Shown here piece after piece: positions 50,735 to 59,639 of a stretch of 64,000 bases of DNA. The stretch is from contig NZ_JANFMV010000001.1 in NCBI RefSeq assembly GCF_024385575.1, forward strand, positions 1,331,681-1,395,680, written 5' to 3'. Source of the DNA: Rhizobium sp. NRK18. Its GTDB lineage: Bacteria; Pseudomonadota; Alphaproteobacteria; Rhizobiales; Rhizobiaceae. Position 1 is the stretch's first letter. Each line of letters starts with the position of its first letter. The notes beneath the pieces were generated by a model. It did no database searches, was not told the DNA's origin, and was given only the letters and a program-made list of their open reading frames with translations. Both the position numbers and the translations under genes were made by a program.

Positions 50735-52144
50735 ATGAGGAGATGGATAACGGGCGGCGCGGCGCTGATGGCGCTGGCCATGCCGGCGATGGCCGCAGAA
50801 CCGTGGGAGGAGCGCACGGCCGCACTCGGCACGGCGGGAGCCGAGGTTTCCGGAACGCTGGACGCGGCACAGCTGAAGGCGCTGTCGGATATCGGGGAGA
50901 AGCTGTTCGAGGCGCGCTATACGACGCTCGACGGCTCCGGCCGGCCATTGGCCACACAGGCGATCGTACCGACCAAGCGCCGGCATCCCGTGCCGAACGA
51001 GTTCTCGCGCACGGCCGGTATGGATTCCAATTCCTGTTCGTCCTGTCATAACCAGCCGGTCGTCGGCGGCGCCGGCGACTTCTCGATGAACGTTTTCGTC
51101 TCGGAAGGCTTCGAAAGCGCCGATTTCGACACGACCGATCCGCAGTTCTCCAACGAGCGCGGAACGACCCACCTGTTCGGCGCCGGCCTTGTCGAACTGT
51201 TGGCCCGCGAGATGACGGCCGATCTGCAGCGCCAGCGTCTCGAGGCTCTCAAGGAAGCGGAGAAGGTCGGCAAGGAGCTGCGCATCAAGCTTGTGACGAA
51301 GGGCATCGACTTCGGCTGGCTGACCGTGCATCCCGACGGCATCGTCGACATGAGTGAACTTGACGGCGTCGACATGGACCTCGTCATCCGGCCGTTCAGC
51401 CAGAAGGGCGTGATGACGTCGATCCGGCAGTTCACCATCAATGCGCTGAATGCCCATCACGGTATGGAGGCGGAGGAGCGATTCGGCGCGCGCTGGACCG
51501 GCGAGGCGGATTTCGATGGTGACGGTGTTGCCGACGAGATCAACGCCGCCGATGTTTCGGCGCTGGTCGCCTGGCAGGCGACAAGGCCCGCACCTGTCGA
51601 GGAAGTGCCCGACGACGCCCGCTGGCGCGAGATGGCGGCGCTCGGCGCCAGGAATTTCGGTGCGATGGGTTGCGAGACCTGTCACAAGCCGAGCCTGCCG
51701 CTGACATCGCTGAAATTTTCCGATCCGGGCGGTGCTGACGTTGCCGGCACGCTCAGCATTTCCCAGGTCAAGGCGCCGGCGATCTACGATCTGGCGCTGG
51801 AGAAATGGACGGACGCGCTGCCGCGCAACGATAAGGGCGAGGTTCTGGTGCCGCTGTTCGGCGACCTCAAGCGCCACACGATGACGGATAACCGCATCGA
51901 CCAGCTCGGCAACGAACTGCTGCCGCAGCGATTCGTCGATCGCAACATCTTCATGACCGCCGAACTCTGGGGCGTGGGCTCGACGGCGCCTTACGGCCAT
52001 CGCAACGACATCACCACGCTCGACGAGGTGATCCGCGCACATGGCGGCGACGGGCGGGCGGCGCGTGATGCCTACGTGGCGGCCTCGGAAGCCGACCGCA
52101 ACAGCATCATTGCCTACCTGAAGACGCTGGTGATCAAGCCATGA
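50735..52144 (+). CDS. Di-haem cytochrome c oxidoreductase-like secreted protein (DUF1111 type)
   Basis: 469-aa exported protein. Signal peptide 1-20 (ends AMA|AEP). Two haem c sites, C101-S-S-C104-H and C313-E-T-C316-H, each in a domain. The sequence between them includes SRTAGMDSNSCSSCHNQPVV and an EF-hand-like DFDGDGVADEIN (260-271). The layout is that of the di-haem oxidoreductases near MauG and cytochrome c peroxidase, not a canonical peroxidase. It starts 25 bp after the ROK regulator with an AGGAGGAGGGG site, so it may be co-transcribed. It is coupled to the FG-GAP protein gene. Confidence 0.88.
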   Translation: MRRWITGGAALMALAMPAMAAEPWEERTAALGTAGAEVSGTLDAAQLKALSDIGEKLFEARYTTLDGSGRPLATQAIVPTKRRHPVPNEFSRTAGMDSNSCSSCHNQPVVGGAGDFSMNVFVSEGFESADFDTTDPQFSNERGTTHLFGAGLVELLAREMTADLQRQRLEALKEAEKVGKELRIKLVTKGIDFGWLTVHPDGIVDMSELDGVDMDLVIRPFSQKGVMTSIRQFTINALNAHHGMEAEERFGARWTGEADFDGDGVADEINAADVSALVAWQATRPAPVEEVPDDARWREMAALGARNFGAMGCETCHKPSLPLTSLKFSDPGGADVAGTLSISQVKAPAIYDLALEKWTDALPRNDKGEVLVPLFGDLKRHTMTDNRIDQLGNELLPQRFVDRNIFMTAELWGVGSTAPYGHRNDITTLDEVIRAHGGDGRAARDAYVAASEADRNSIIAYLKTLVIKP

Positions 52145-52155
52145 GGAGGGGTATC

Positions 52156-53820
52156 ATGAGAAAAACCGTATTCTACGCGGGTCTTGCCGCACTCGGGCTC
52201 TTCCAGCCTTCGATCGCCGCGGATGACGCCAAGCCCGAAGCACCGTTCTACGGCGACATTCCGCAGTTCCATGAAGAGGCGCTCGCCGCCGGCATCGACC
52301 ATGAATACACCGGCCCATGGGAATATTTCGTCGGCGGCGGCGTTGCGAGCTTCGACTGCAATGGCGACCGGACGCCCGACCTGGTGCTCGCCGGCGGAAC
52401 GTCGCCCGCGACGCTTTATGTCAACCACAGCCCGGTCGGCGGCGCGCTCGCCTTCGAGAAGCGGTCGCTTGGGCTTTCCGAACGGGACGAGAAATCCGTG
52501 CTCGGCGTCTATCCGGTCGATATCGACAACGACCGTCACATCGATCTCGTGCTGTTGCGGCTCGGCGAGAACATCGTCCTGAAGGGCGGTCCGAATTGCA
52601 GTTTCGAAAAGGCCAACCGGGCTTTTGCGTTTGACGGCGGGCGGGACTGGTCGACGGCATTTGCCGCCACCTGGGAAGGCGAGAACCGCTTCCCGACACT
52701 GGCGTTCGGCAACTATGTCGATCGTTCCGCGCCGGGATCGCCGTTCGGCACCTGCTCGGACAACCGGCTGCTGCGGCCGAAGGAGGGCGACAAGCCGGAT
52801 TACTCGGATGCCTTCGCGCTGAGGCCCAGCTATTGCTCGCTGTCGATGCTGTTTACCGACTGGAACCGGTCGGGCAAGGCGTCGCTGAGGGTCACCAATG
52901 ACCGGCAATATTATCGTGGCGGCCAGGAACAGCTCTGGGAGCTGCCCGACGGCCATCCGCCCCGGCAGTATACGGCAGCGCAGGGCTGGCAGGCGCTGAA
53001 GATCTGGGGCATGGGCATCGCCGAAGCCGACCTCAACGCCGATGGCCTGCCGGAATATGCGCTGACCTCGATGGGCGACACCATGCTGCAGACGCTCGAC
53101 GACGAGGCGGAGGAGGATCGGCCGACATACCGCGACATCGCCTATGAGAAGGGCTCGACCGCATACCGGCCCTATGCCGGCGGCGACCGTCGGCCCTCGA
53201 CTGGCTGGCATTCGGAATTCGCCGACGTCAACAACGACACCAACCTCGATCTGTTCATCGCCAAGGGCAATGTCGAGGTGATGCCGGACTTTGCCAATTT
53301 CGATCCGGACAATCTCCTGCTTGGAGGCTTCGACGGCAAGTTCCACGAGCGTGGCGGCGAGGCAGGCATCGCGTTGAACACCAAGGGCCGCGGTGCAGTG
53401 CTGGAGGACTTCAACAATGACGGCATGCTCGATCTGCTGGTCGTCAACCGCAGCCAGAAGGCGAGCCTCTTCCGCAACATGGGCGCCAAGACCGACTGGG
53501 GCTACCGGCCGCTCGGCAACTGGACGGAGATCGAACTCGACAACGGCAAGGTCAATCCCTTCGCCGTCGGCGCCAAGATCAATGTCAGGGCAGGGACGTT
53601 GACGCAGGTGCGGACCGTCCAGGTCGGCGGCGGCCATGCGTCGGGCCATCTCGGCTTCACGCATTTCGGGCTCGGCGTCAACGAACGCGCGGTGATCCGG
53701 GTGCAATGGCCGGATGGCGAATGGAGCGCGCCCTACCGCATCTTCGCCAACCAGCATGTGGTGATCCGGCGCGGTGCCGCCGGGGCGCAGTACTGGTTTC
53801 CGGTGAGCAATGCGCATTGA
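52156..53820 (+). CDS. Secreted FG-GAP/VCBS-repeat protein, CRTAC1/ASPIC-UnbV type
   Basis: 554-aa exported protein. After a signal (LAALGLFQPSIAA|DDA) come several Ca-binding-like FG-GAP repeats (VASFDCNGDRTPDLVLAGG, VDIDNDRHIDLVLL, ADLNADGLPEYAL, ADVNNDTNLDLFIAKG, EDFNNDGMLDLLVVN), a propeller fold, then an ASPIC/UnbV end (GAKINVRAGTLTQVRTVQVGGG, then HFGLGVNERAVIRVQWP). ATG 52156 has GGAGGG at good spacing. An earlier ATG at 52141 overlaps the cytochrome stop. Probably works with the di-haem protein in the periplasm. Reaction unknown. Confidence 0.85.
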   Translation: MRKTVFYAGLAALGLFQPSIAADDAKPEAPFYGDIPQFHEEALAAGIDHEYTGPWEYFVGGGVASFDCNGDRTPDLVLAGGTSPATLYVNHSPVGGALAFEKRSLGLSERDEKSVLGVYPVDIDNDRHIDLVLLRLGENIVLKGGPNCSFEKANRAFAFDGGRDWSTAFAATWEGENRFPTLAFGNYVDRSAPGSPFGTCSDNRLLRPKEGDKPDYSDAFALRPSYCSLSMLFTDWNRSGKASLRVTNDRQYYRGGQEQLWELPDGHPPRQYTAAQGWQALKIWGMGIAEADLNADGLPEYALTSMGDTMLQTLDDEAEEDRPTYRDIAYEKGSTAYRPYAGGDRRPSTGWHSEFADVNNDTNLDLFIAKGNVEVMPDFANFDPDNLLLGGFDGKFHERGGEAGIALNTKGRGAVLEDFNNDGMLDLLVVNRSQKASLFRNMGAKTDWGYRPLGNWTEIELDNGKVNPFAVGAKINVRAGTLTQVRTVQVGGGHASGHLGFTHFGLGVNERAVIRVQWPDGEWSAPYRIFANQHVVIRRGAAGAQYWFPVSNAH

Positions 53821-53841
53821 CTGAAGCCATAGGCGGCTGGA

Positions 53842-54330
53842 TCAGCGGGTGTCCTGCTTTTTCAGCCGCCGCAGCGCCTCGTCGATCAGCAGGTTGGCGA
53901 TCATCATGCGGATATTGGCATTGTCGCGGAATTCCGCGGCAACGCTGTCCGGGTGATTGGCCTTGGCAAACAGGCGGCGCTTTTCGTGCAGGCTGGCGAC
54001 GGTTTCGTCCTCGCTGAGCGCCAGTTCCTCAGAGACTTCCTGCGGGTCGATGCGGGAGAGATGCGCCGGCATGACCGGCTCCTGCTCGATGGCGGGTTCT
54101 TCAGCCGGTTCCGGTTCGGGCGGGGAAGGGGGTGTTTCGCCGGCAATATCCATGTAGGCGCTCATGACGCCACTGGCTCTGACATCGTCTGACGGCGACT
54201 GGGCGGCAACGAACGCCGCGCCGAGACCGCGCACGCGGTACGACGGTTCCTCGTCCTCGACCTCAGGATGCTCTTCCTTCAGCCGCTCGAGCACCGACTG
54301 AAAGACCGATTGCCCGAACAGCATGATCAC
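53842..54330 (-). CDS. Small protein with degenerate J-domain-like C-terminus
   Basis: 162-aa cytoplasmic protein. The N-terminal part (LFGQSVFQSVLERLKEEHPE) and a Pro/Glu-rich linker (residues 66-88) lead to a C-terminal helical segment LHEKRRLFAKANHPDSVAAEF with an HPD motif (126-128), as in J-domain co-chaperones, but too short for a complete J domain. Role unknown. ATG 54324 is an alternative start. Confidence 0.75.
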   Translation of the reverse strand: MIMLFGQSVFQSVLERLKEEHPEVEDEEPSYRVRGLGAAFVAAQSPSDDVRASGVMSAYMDIAGETPPSPPEPEPAEEPAIEQEPVMPAHLSRIDPQEVSEELALSEDETVASLHEKRRLFAKANHPDSVAAEFRDNANIRMMIANLLIDEALRRLKKQDTR

Positions 54331-54403
54331 GCTCCCTTTCGGTCAAGGGTTCTAGACACGCAAATTGGCGCGGAGCTTGCCGTCCTTCAGGCGCGGGTCG
54401 CCG

Positions 54404-55231
54404 TCAGCCCTGGCTCTGGCTTTGCGACTGGCCGGCCGGCTGCTCGACGATCTTCACCGTGACGGTCATCTTTTCTTCGCCGGAGCCGATGCGCATGCCG
54501 GAAACCGGAGCGGCATCGCGGTAGTCGAGGCCGCAGGCAACGCGGATGTAGCGGTCGTCGGGGCACAGATTGTTGGCCGGATCGAAGCCGACCCAGCCAA
54601 GATCCGGAATGTAGACTTCCGCCCAGGCATGCGTCGCCTCCTGCTCCAGCTTGTCTTCCATGAACAGGTAGCCGGAAATGTAGCGCGCCGGGATTTTCAT
54701 GGAACGCGCGGCGGCGATGAAGGCATGGGCATGGTCCTGGCAGACGCCCTTCTTGTGCTCCAGCGCATCCTCTGCCGTCGTGGCGGTCGTGGTGTTGCCC
54801 GGCTCGTAGGCGATGGTCTCGTGGATCGAGAGCATCAGCGCATGCATCTTTTCGAGATCGGTACCCGTCAGGCCGCGGGTCAGTTCGCGCACCAGCTTGC
54901 CGGGCTTGGTCAGCGGCGTTTCGCGCTTGAAAAGCCACAGCGGCGCATTCGATACATGCGGGCCGACGACGCCGGCGAGGTCGGAGGTCTCCACTTCGCC
55001 TTCGGCGATGATCCGCACGCTGTCGGTTTCCGCCGTGATGCTCAGCAGTTGCACGCGGTTGCCGAAGTGGTCGTCGTATCCGACCTCGAAATTTGCACCT
55101 TCAACCGATGTCTTCCACGCCCCAACGGTCTGGCCTGGGCCGGATTTCGGCGTCAGGCGCAGGCGCTGGAGGAAGAATTCCATCGGGGTCGGATAGCGGT
55201 ATTCGGTGATGTGGCTGATCTTCAGTCTCAT
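54404..55231 (-). CDS. Transglutaminase-like protease family protein
   Basis: 275-aa protein with an N-terminal bacterial transglutaminase domain (MRLKISHITEYRYP) and a TGc core. The catalytic triad is C164 in GVCQDHAH, H201 in THAWAEVY and D217 in WVGFDPANN. The Gln-Ser tail is low complexity. It sits 46 bp from the alpha-E gene and in the same direction as the ATP-grasp gene, a conserved trio. Confidence 0.92.
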   Translation of the reverse strand: MRLKISHITEYRYPTPMEFFLQRLRLTPKSGPGQTVGAWKTSVEGANFEVGYDDHFGNRVQLLSITAETDSVRIIAEGEVETSDLAGVVGPHVSNAPLWLFKRETPLTKPGKLVRELTRGLTGTDLEKMHALMLSIHETIAYEPGNTTTATTAEDALEHKKGVCQDHAHAFIAAARSMKIPARYISGYLFMEDKLEQEATHAWAEVYIPDLGWVGFDPANNLCPDDRYIRVACGLDYRDAAPVSGMRIGSGEEKMTVTVKIVEQPAGQSQSQSQG

Positions 55232-55277
55232 GCCGCAATCTCCATCCTGTCTGTTCGGGGCTCAAACAGGTCCACGA

Positions 55278-56216
55278 TCAATAGAACCTGTATGCGGATG
55301 AAATTTCCATCCCGAGCTGATTGTTCTGCGTGATGAAGTCGTCGAGGAATTCGTGCAGGCCCTGGTCCATGATCTCGGCGATCGATTTGGTGCGCAGCTG
55401 GTTGCGCATCGCTTCCGCCGTGGAATGGGCTGGGTGACGGTCGCCGACCGACAGCGCCAGATAGTTCAGGTTCGAGCAGAGCTTCTCATAGCAATAGGCC
55501 AGCGAGCGCGGCATCTGGACGTTGAGGATCAGGAAGTCGGCGATGTTGGCCGGCGAATAGTCCTCCTGATAGACCCAGCTGTAGGAGCGCTGGGCCGAGA
55601 CCGAGCGCAGGATCGATTCCCACTGCACGCTGTCGAGCGACGAGCCGACTGAGGTGATCGACGGCAGGAGCACGTAGTACTTCACGTCCAGGATGCGGCT
55701 CGTGTTGTCGGCGCGCTCGATGAAGGTGCCGAGCTGGGCGAAATTGTAGTTCTCGTCACGCAGCATGGTGCCGAAGAACATGCCGCCGATCAGCGAGATG
55801 CGCCGCTTGATCGTCTCGATGACGTCGGGCAGCACGGCCGGGCTGATCCGCTTCGACAGAAGCTGACGGGTTTCCAGCCAGCATTCGTTCAGCGCTTCCC
55901 AGGTGTCGCGGGTGAGCGCGGTGCGCACCATGCGGCCGTTGTTGCGGCCGAATTCCATGCTGTTGATGACGGAGGAGGTGTTGTCCCGGTCGCGCAGCAT
56001 GAAGTCGATCACGTCGGCGGCGGTCACCTTGTCATGCTTCTTGAAGTAGGCTTCCTTCACATCGGCCGAATGCAGGATGCTTTCCCATTCGTCGTCGGCA
56101 CCTGACGAGCGGGTGAGCGACAGGCGCAGGCCGGCATCGACGAGGCGAGCGGTGTTTTCGGCGCGCTCCAGATAGCGCGACATCCAGTAGAGTCCGTTGG
56201 CAGTACGTCCGAGCAT
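55278..56216 (-). CDS. Alpha-E domain protein
   Basis: 312-aa all-helical protein of the alpha-E family (LGRTANGLYWMSRYLERAEN; SRILDVKYYVLLPSITSVGS; GDRHPAHSTAEAMRNQL). It always accompanies the circularly permuted ATP-grasp protein and a transglutaminase, here 3 bp from the ATP-grasp stop. Function unproven. It has been proposed as part of a peptide-modifying system. Confidence 0.92.
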   Translation of the reverse strand: MLGRTANGLYWMSRYLERAENTARLVDAGLRLSLTRSSGADDEWESILHSADVKEAYFKKHDKVTAADVIDFMLRDRDNTSSVINSMEFGRNNGRMVRTALTRDTWEALNECWLETRQLLSKRISPAVLPDVIETIKRRISLIGGMFFGTMLRDENYNFAQLGTFIERADNTSRILDVKYYVLLPSITSVGSSLDSVQWESILRSVSAQRSYSWVYQEDYSPANIADFLILNVQMPRSLAYCYEKLCSNLNYLALSVGDRHPAHSTAEAMRNQLRTKSIAEIMDQGLHEFLDDFITQNNQLGMEISSAYRFY

Positions 56217-56219
56217 GTC

Positions 56220-57629
56220 TTAGTCCTCCAGCACCCAGGTATCCTTGGTGCCGCCTCCCTGACTGGAATTGACGACGAGCGAACCCTCCTTGAGGGCGAC
56301 GCGCGTCAGCCCTCCGGGGATGATCCTGACCTTGTCCGATACGAGTGCGAAGGGTCTGAGGTCCACGTGTCTCGGGGCAACGCCTTTCTTGACCATGATG
56401 GGAACGGTGGAGAGGGAGAGCGTCGGCTGGGCGATGTAATTGCCCGGCTTGGCCTTCAGTTTCTTGGCGAATTCGGCGACTTCCTTTTTCGTCGCGGTCG
56501 GGCCGACCAGCATGCCGTAGCCGCCGGAGCCGTGTACTTCCTTGACGACGAGGTCGGCCAGATTGTCGAGCACATAGGCGAGGCTGTCGGGCTCGGAACA
56601 GCGCCAAGTCGGCACATTCTCGAGCATCGCCTTGCGGCCGGTGTAGAACTCGACGATGTCGGGCATGTAGGAATAGATCGCCTTGTCGTCGGAAATCCCG
56701 GTGCCGGGCGCATTGGCGATCGTGATGTTGCCGGCGCGGTAGACATCCATGATGCCGGCGATGCCGAGCGCCGAATCCGGACGGAAGGTGAGGGGGTCGA
56801 GGAAGTCGTCGTCGACGCGGCGATAGAGCACGTCGATCGGCTCGTAGCCACGGATGGTGCGCATCTGCACCTTGCCGTCGATGACGCGCAGATCCGAGCC
56901 TTCCACCAGTTCGGCGCCCATCTGGTCGGCGAGGAAGGCGTGCTCATAGAAGGCGGAGTTGAAGATGCCGGGGGTAAGAACGGCAACGCGGGGTTTGCCC
57001 TTGCAGCCGGGAGGCGCCAGCGTGTCGAGCGACTGGCGCAGCCGCAGCGGATAGTCTTCCACCGGGCGCACCCGGATCTTCTGGAAGAGTTCCGGGAACA
57101 TGTGCATCATCGTTTCCCGGTCTTCCAGCATGTAGCTGACGCCGGACGGCGTGCGGGCATTGTCTTCCAGCACATAGAACTGGTCTTCACCGGTGCGCAC
57201 GATGTCCGTGCCGATGATGTGGGTGTAGACGCCGCCCGGCGGCTTCATGCCGATCATCTGCGGCAGGAAGGCGTCGTTGCGCTCGATGAGTTCCCGGGGA
57301 ATGCGGCCGGCGCGGACGATCTCCTGCTTGTGGTAGATGTCGTCGAGAAAGGCGTTGAGGGCGATCACGCGCTGCTCGATGCCCTGGGCCAGCTTTCGCC
57401 ATTCGCGGCCAGATATGATGCGGGGAATGAGATCGAAGGGAATGAGGCGTTCGGAGGAGTCTTCGTGGCCGTAGACGGCAAATGTGATCCCTGTTCGCCG
57501 GAAGATGTTCTCGGCGTCGCGCGCCTTGGCTTTCAGATGCTCGGTATCCTGTACCGAGAGCCACTCCATGTATTTCCTGTAGGGTTCCCGCGGGCTTCCG
57601 TCCGCGTTTGTCATTTCATCGAATGCCAA
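56220..57629 (-). CDS. Circularly permuted ATP-grasp type 2 family protein
   Basis: 469-aa protein (CP_ATPgrasp_2): AFLDDIYHKQEIVRAGRIPRE, then GTDIVRTGEDQFYVLEDNARTPSG, then YRRVDDDFLDPLTF, then VVKEVHGSGGYGMLVGPTAT. The last holds the glycine-rich ATP-binding region. Predicted to form amide bonds using ATP. First gene of the alpha-E/transglutaminase operon. The substrate is not known. Confidence 0.92.
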   Translation of the reverse strand: MAFDEMTNADGSPREPYRKYMEWLSVQDTEHLKAKARDAENIFRRTGITFAVYGHEDSSERLIPFDLIPRIISGREWRKLAQGIEQRVIALNAFLDDIYHKQEIVRAGRIPRELIERNDAFLPQMIGMKPPGGVYTHIIGTDIVRTGEDQFYVLEDNARTPSGVSYMLEDRETMMHMFPELFQKIRVRPVEDYPLRLRQSLDTLAPPGCKGKPRVAVLTPGIFNSAFYEHAFLADQMGAELVEGSDLRVIDGKVQMRTIRGYEPIDVLYRRVDDDFLDPLTFRPDSALGIAGIMDVYRAGNITIANAPGTGISDDKAIYSYMPDIVEFYTGRKAMLENVPTWRCSEPDSLAYVLDNLADLVVKEVHGSGGYGMLVGPTATKKEVAEFAKKLKAKPGNYIAQPTLSLSTVPIMVKKGVAPRHVDLRPFALVSDKVRIIPGGLTRVALKEGSLVVNSSQGGGTKDTWVLED

Positions 57630-57948
57630 GTGAACTTTCCCCTGTGATTTTTTTCCATAAGATTACAATGCCATCGGCAATGCAAGAAGCGTGCGCAGTT
57701 GAAGCAAAAGAAATTTCGCGGGTACGCAACGGTCTGACTTTGGCCGCGAAGCTCAATCTGGCGATGCTGTAACGCGCGCTTCGTCGATCGTGTTCAGCAC
57801 GCAATTGCCGAAAAAGCAGAATGCGATTGCTGCTTATTTGATCAGTTGAGCATTTGCTGTTCAGCGACAGCAGAAAATGTCCTGCCGGAAAAAAAAGAAA
57901 TGGCGGGGAACGAGCCCCGCCATCCAAAATAGTCATGCCATCAAAGGC
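57630..57948. other. Intergenic region upstream of the ATP-grasp gene
   Basis: 319 bp without a gene. It has A/T-rich blocks at 57630-57720 and 57880-57900, the minus-strand promoter of the ATP-grasp operon, and the rhlE terminator at the right side. Confidence 0.5.
57889..57923 (-). terminator. Rho-independent terminator of rhlE
   Basis: 9-bp stem ATGGCGGGG (57900-57908) / CCCCGCCAT (57915-57923) with a 6-nt loop, followed on the minus strand by a T-rich run (57889-57899). Confidence 0.88.
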
Positions 57949-59337
57949 TCAGGCGCGTTCGCGGCGGTCCTGTCGGCCGGCACTCGGGCGTCCGCTGCCG
58001 GACCCCTTGCCGCCACGGAAAGACGCGCCCTTGCGGTGCGGCTTCTTGCCCGGACGATGATGGCCGGCGCCATCGCCATGATCACGGCGCTCGGCGTCTG
58101 CTCCCTGGCCACGCGGTGCGCGCTGGCCGTTGCCGTTGCCGCGACCGGCGCCTGCATTGCGGCCACCGCTGCCACGGACCGGTCGGGCGTTACCGGCATG
58201 CGGTTCACCCGAAGCGATGGCGATCTCGATGCCCATCAGGCGCTGGATGTCGCGCAGGAGACCGGCTTCGTCCGGTGCGCAGAAGGCGATGGCAACGCCG
58301 TCGCGTCCGGCGCGGGCCGTACGGCCGATGCGGTGGACGTATGCGTCCGGCACTTCCGGCAGGTCGTAATTGTAGACGTGGGTCACGCCGGGAACGTCGA
58401 TGCCTCGGGCGGCAACGTCGGTGGCGACCAGAACCTTGACCGTGCCGTCACGGAAGCCCTTGAGAGCCCGTTCGCGCTGACCCTGGCTCTTGTTGCCGTG
58501 GATCGAGGCGGCGGCGAAACCGCGCTTGTCGAGGTACACCATCAGCTTCTCGGCGCCGTGCTTGGTGCGCAGGAAGACGAGCGCGCGGCCGTCCGGATTG
58601 TCGTTGAGCGACTTCTCGAGGATGGCCGTCTTGTCGTTCTTGCCGGCGACGAAGTGGACATACTGCTCGACCTTGTCGGCGGCCTTGCCCGGAGGGGTGA
58701 CTTCCACCTTGACCGGGTTGGTCAGGAAGTTGCCGGCGAGATCGGCGATCGTCTTCGGCATGGTGGCCGAGAACAGAAGGGTCTGGCGCTTGGCCGGAAC
58801 CATCTTGGAGATCTTGCGCAGGTCGTGGATGAAGCCCAGGTCGAGCATCTGGTCGGCTTCGTCGAGGACGAGGTAGCTGACCTTCGCGAGCGAGAGCGCG
58901 TTGCGGGCGATCAGGTCGAGCAGGCGGCCCGGGGTGGCGACGAGAATGTCGCAACCGGGAAGAAGCTGCATCTGCTGCTTGTTGATCGAGGCGCCGCCGA
59001 CGACGGTGTTGATCTTCAGCGGCGTCTTGCGGACAAAGGACTTCAGGTTGTCGGCGATCTGGTTCACCAGTTCGCGGGTCGGGGCGAGAATGAGCGTGCG
59101 GGTCGTGCGCGATTCCGGACGAACGCCGTCCTTGCCTTCCGCCATCAGCCGCTCGATGATCGGCAGGCCGAATGCTGCCGTCTTGCCGGTGCCGGTCTGG
59201 GCGAGACCGATCAGGTCACGGCCTTCGAGTACCAGCGGGATCGCCTGCGCCTGGATCGGCGTCGGATTTTCGAAACCGGCGAGGGCGAGCGTCTTCAGGA
59301 TCTTGGGAGAGAGACCCAGAGATTCAAATGTGGTCAA
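57949..59337 (-). CDS. rhlE: DEAD-box RNA helicase, RhlE type
   Basis: 462-aa helicase: Q-motif (FENPTPIQAQAIP), Walker A AQTGTGKT, PTRELVNQI, DEAD, SAT, and HRIGRTARAG. The C-terminal 90 residues are a Gly/Arg/His-rich low-complexity tail that likely binds RNA. A TTG at 59337 (AAAGG upstream, homologues start LTTFESLGL) is the preferred start. A longer ATG at 59361 is possible. Role in RNA remodelling and cold response. Confidence 0.92.
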   Translation of the reverse strand: MTTFESLGLSPKILKTLALAGFENPTPIQAQAIPLVLEGRDLIGLAQTGTGKTAAFGLPIIERLMAEGKDGVRPESRTTRTLILAPTRELVNQIADNLKSFVRKTPLKINTVVGGASINKQQMQLLPGCDILVATPGRLLDLIARNALSLAKVSYLVLDEADQMLDLGFIHDLRKISKMVPAKRQTLLFSATMPKTIADLAGNFLTNPVKVEVTPPGKAADKVEQYVHFVAGKNDKTAILEKSLNDNPDGRALVFLRTKHGAEKLMVYLDKRGFAAASIHGNKSQGQRERALKGFRDGTVKVLVATDVAARGIDVPGVTHVYNYDLPEVPDAYVHRIGRTARAGRDGVAIAFCAPDEAGLLRDIQRLMGIEIAIASGEPHAGNARPVRGSGGRNAGAGRGNGNGQRAPRGQGADAERRDHGDGAGHHRPGKKPHRKGASFRGGKGSGSGRPSAGRQDRRERA

Positions 59338-59639
59338 TTCAATACCTTTCGGATGCCGCAACAGGTATTGCCGGCTCCGCTCGTTGCGGGTCGGGCCTGT
59401 GAGACATCAAGAACCCCGCGTGAAGTGGGAACTTGCTTGTTGGAAATAGCTTTCCAGCGCTGGGATGGCACCGTCACGGTGCTTAACGTATTGCGCTTTT
59501 CCTTCTTGAGCGTCCGTTCAATTCAATCGCAGGGGCCAGCTCACGCGGCGGCCGGAAGGTGAAAGCTGGGCGTTAATTGATGGATTGCGGCCCACAAGTC
59601 AAGGTAAATGTTTCGCAGGTGCGAAAAACCTGTCGTTTC
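59338..59639. other. Intergenic region between rhlE and the sensor kinase gene
   Basis: 302 bp without a gene. It includes the minus-strand rhlE promoter and any long leader. No clear terminator for the sensor kinase gene was seen. Confidence 0.5.

Noticed and set aside
57877..59562. 561-codon plus-strand frame opposite rhlE
   Set aside because: Typical shadow of a GC-rich gene. The minus strand encodes a full DEAD-box helicase.
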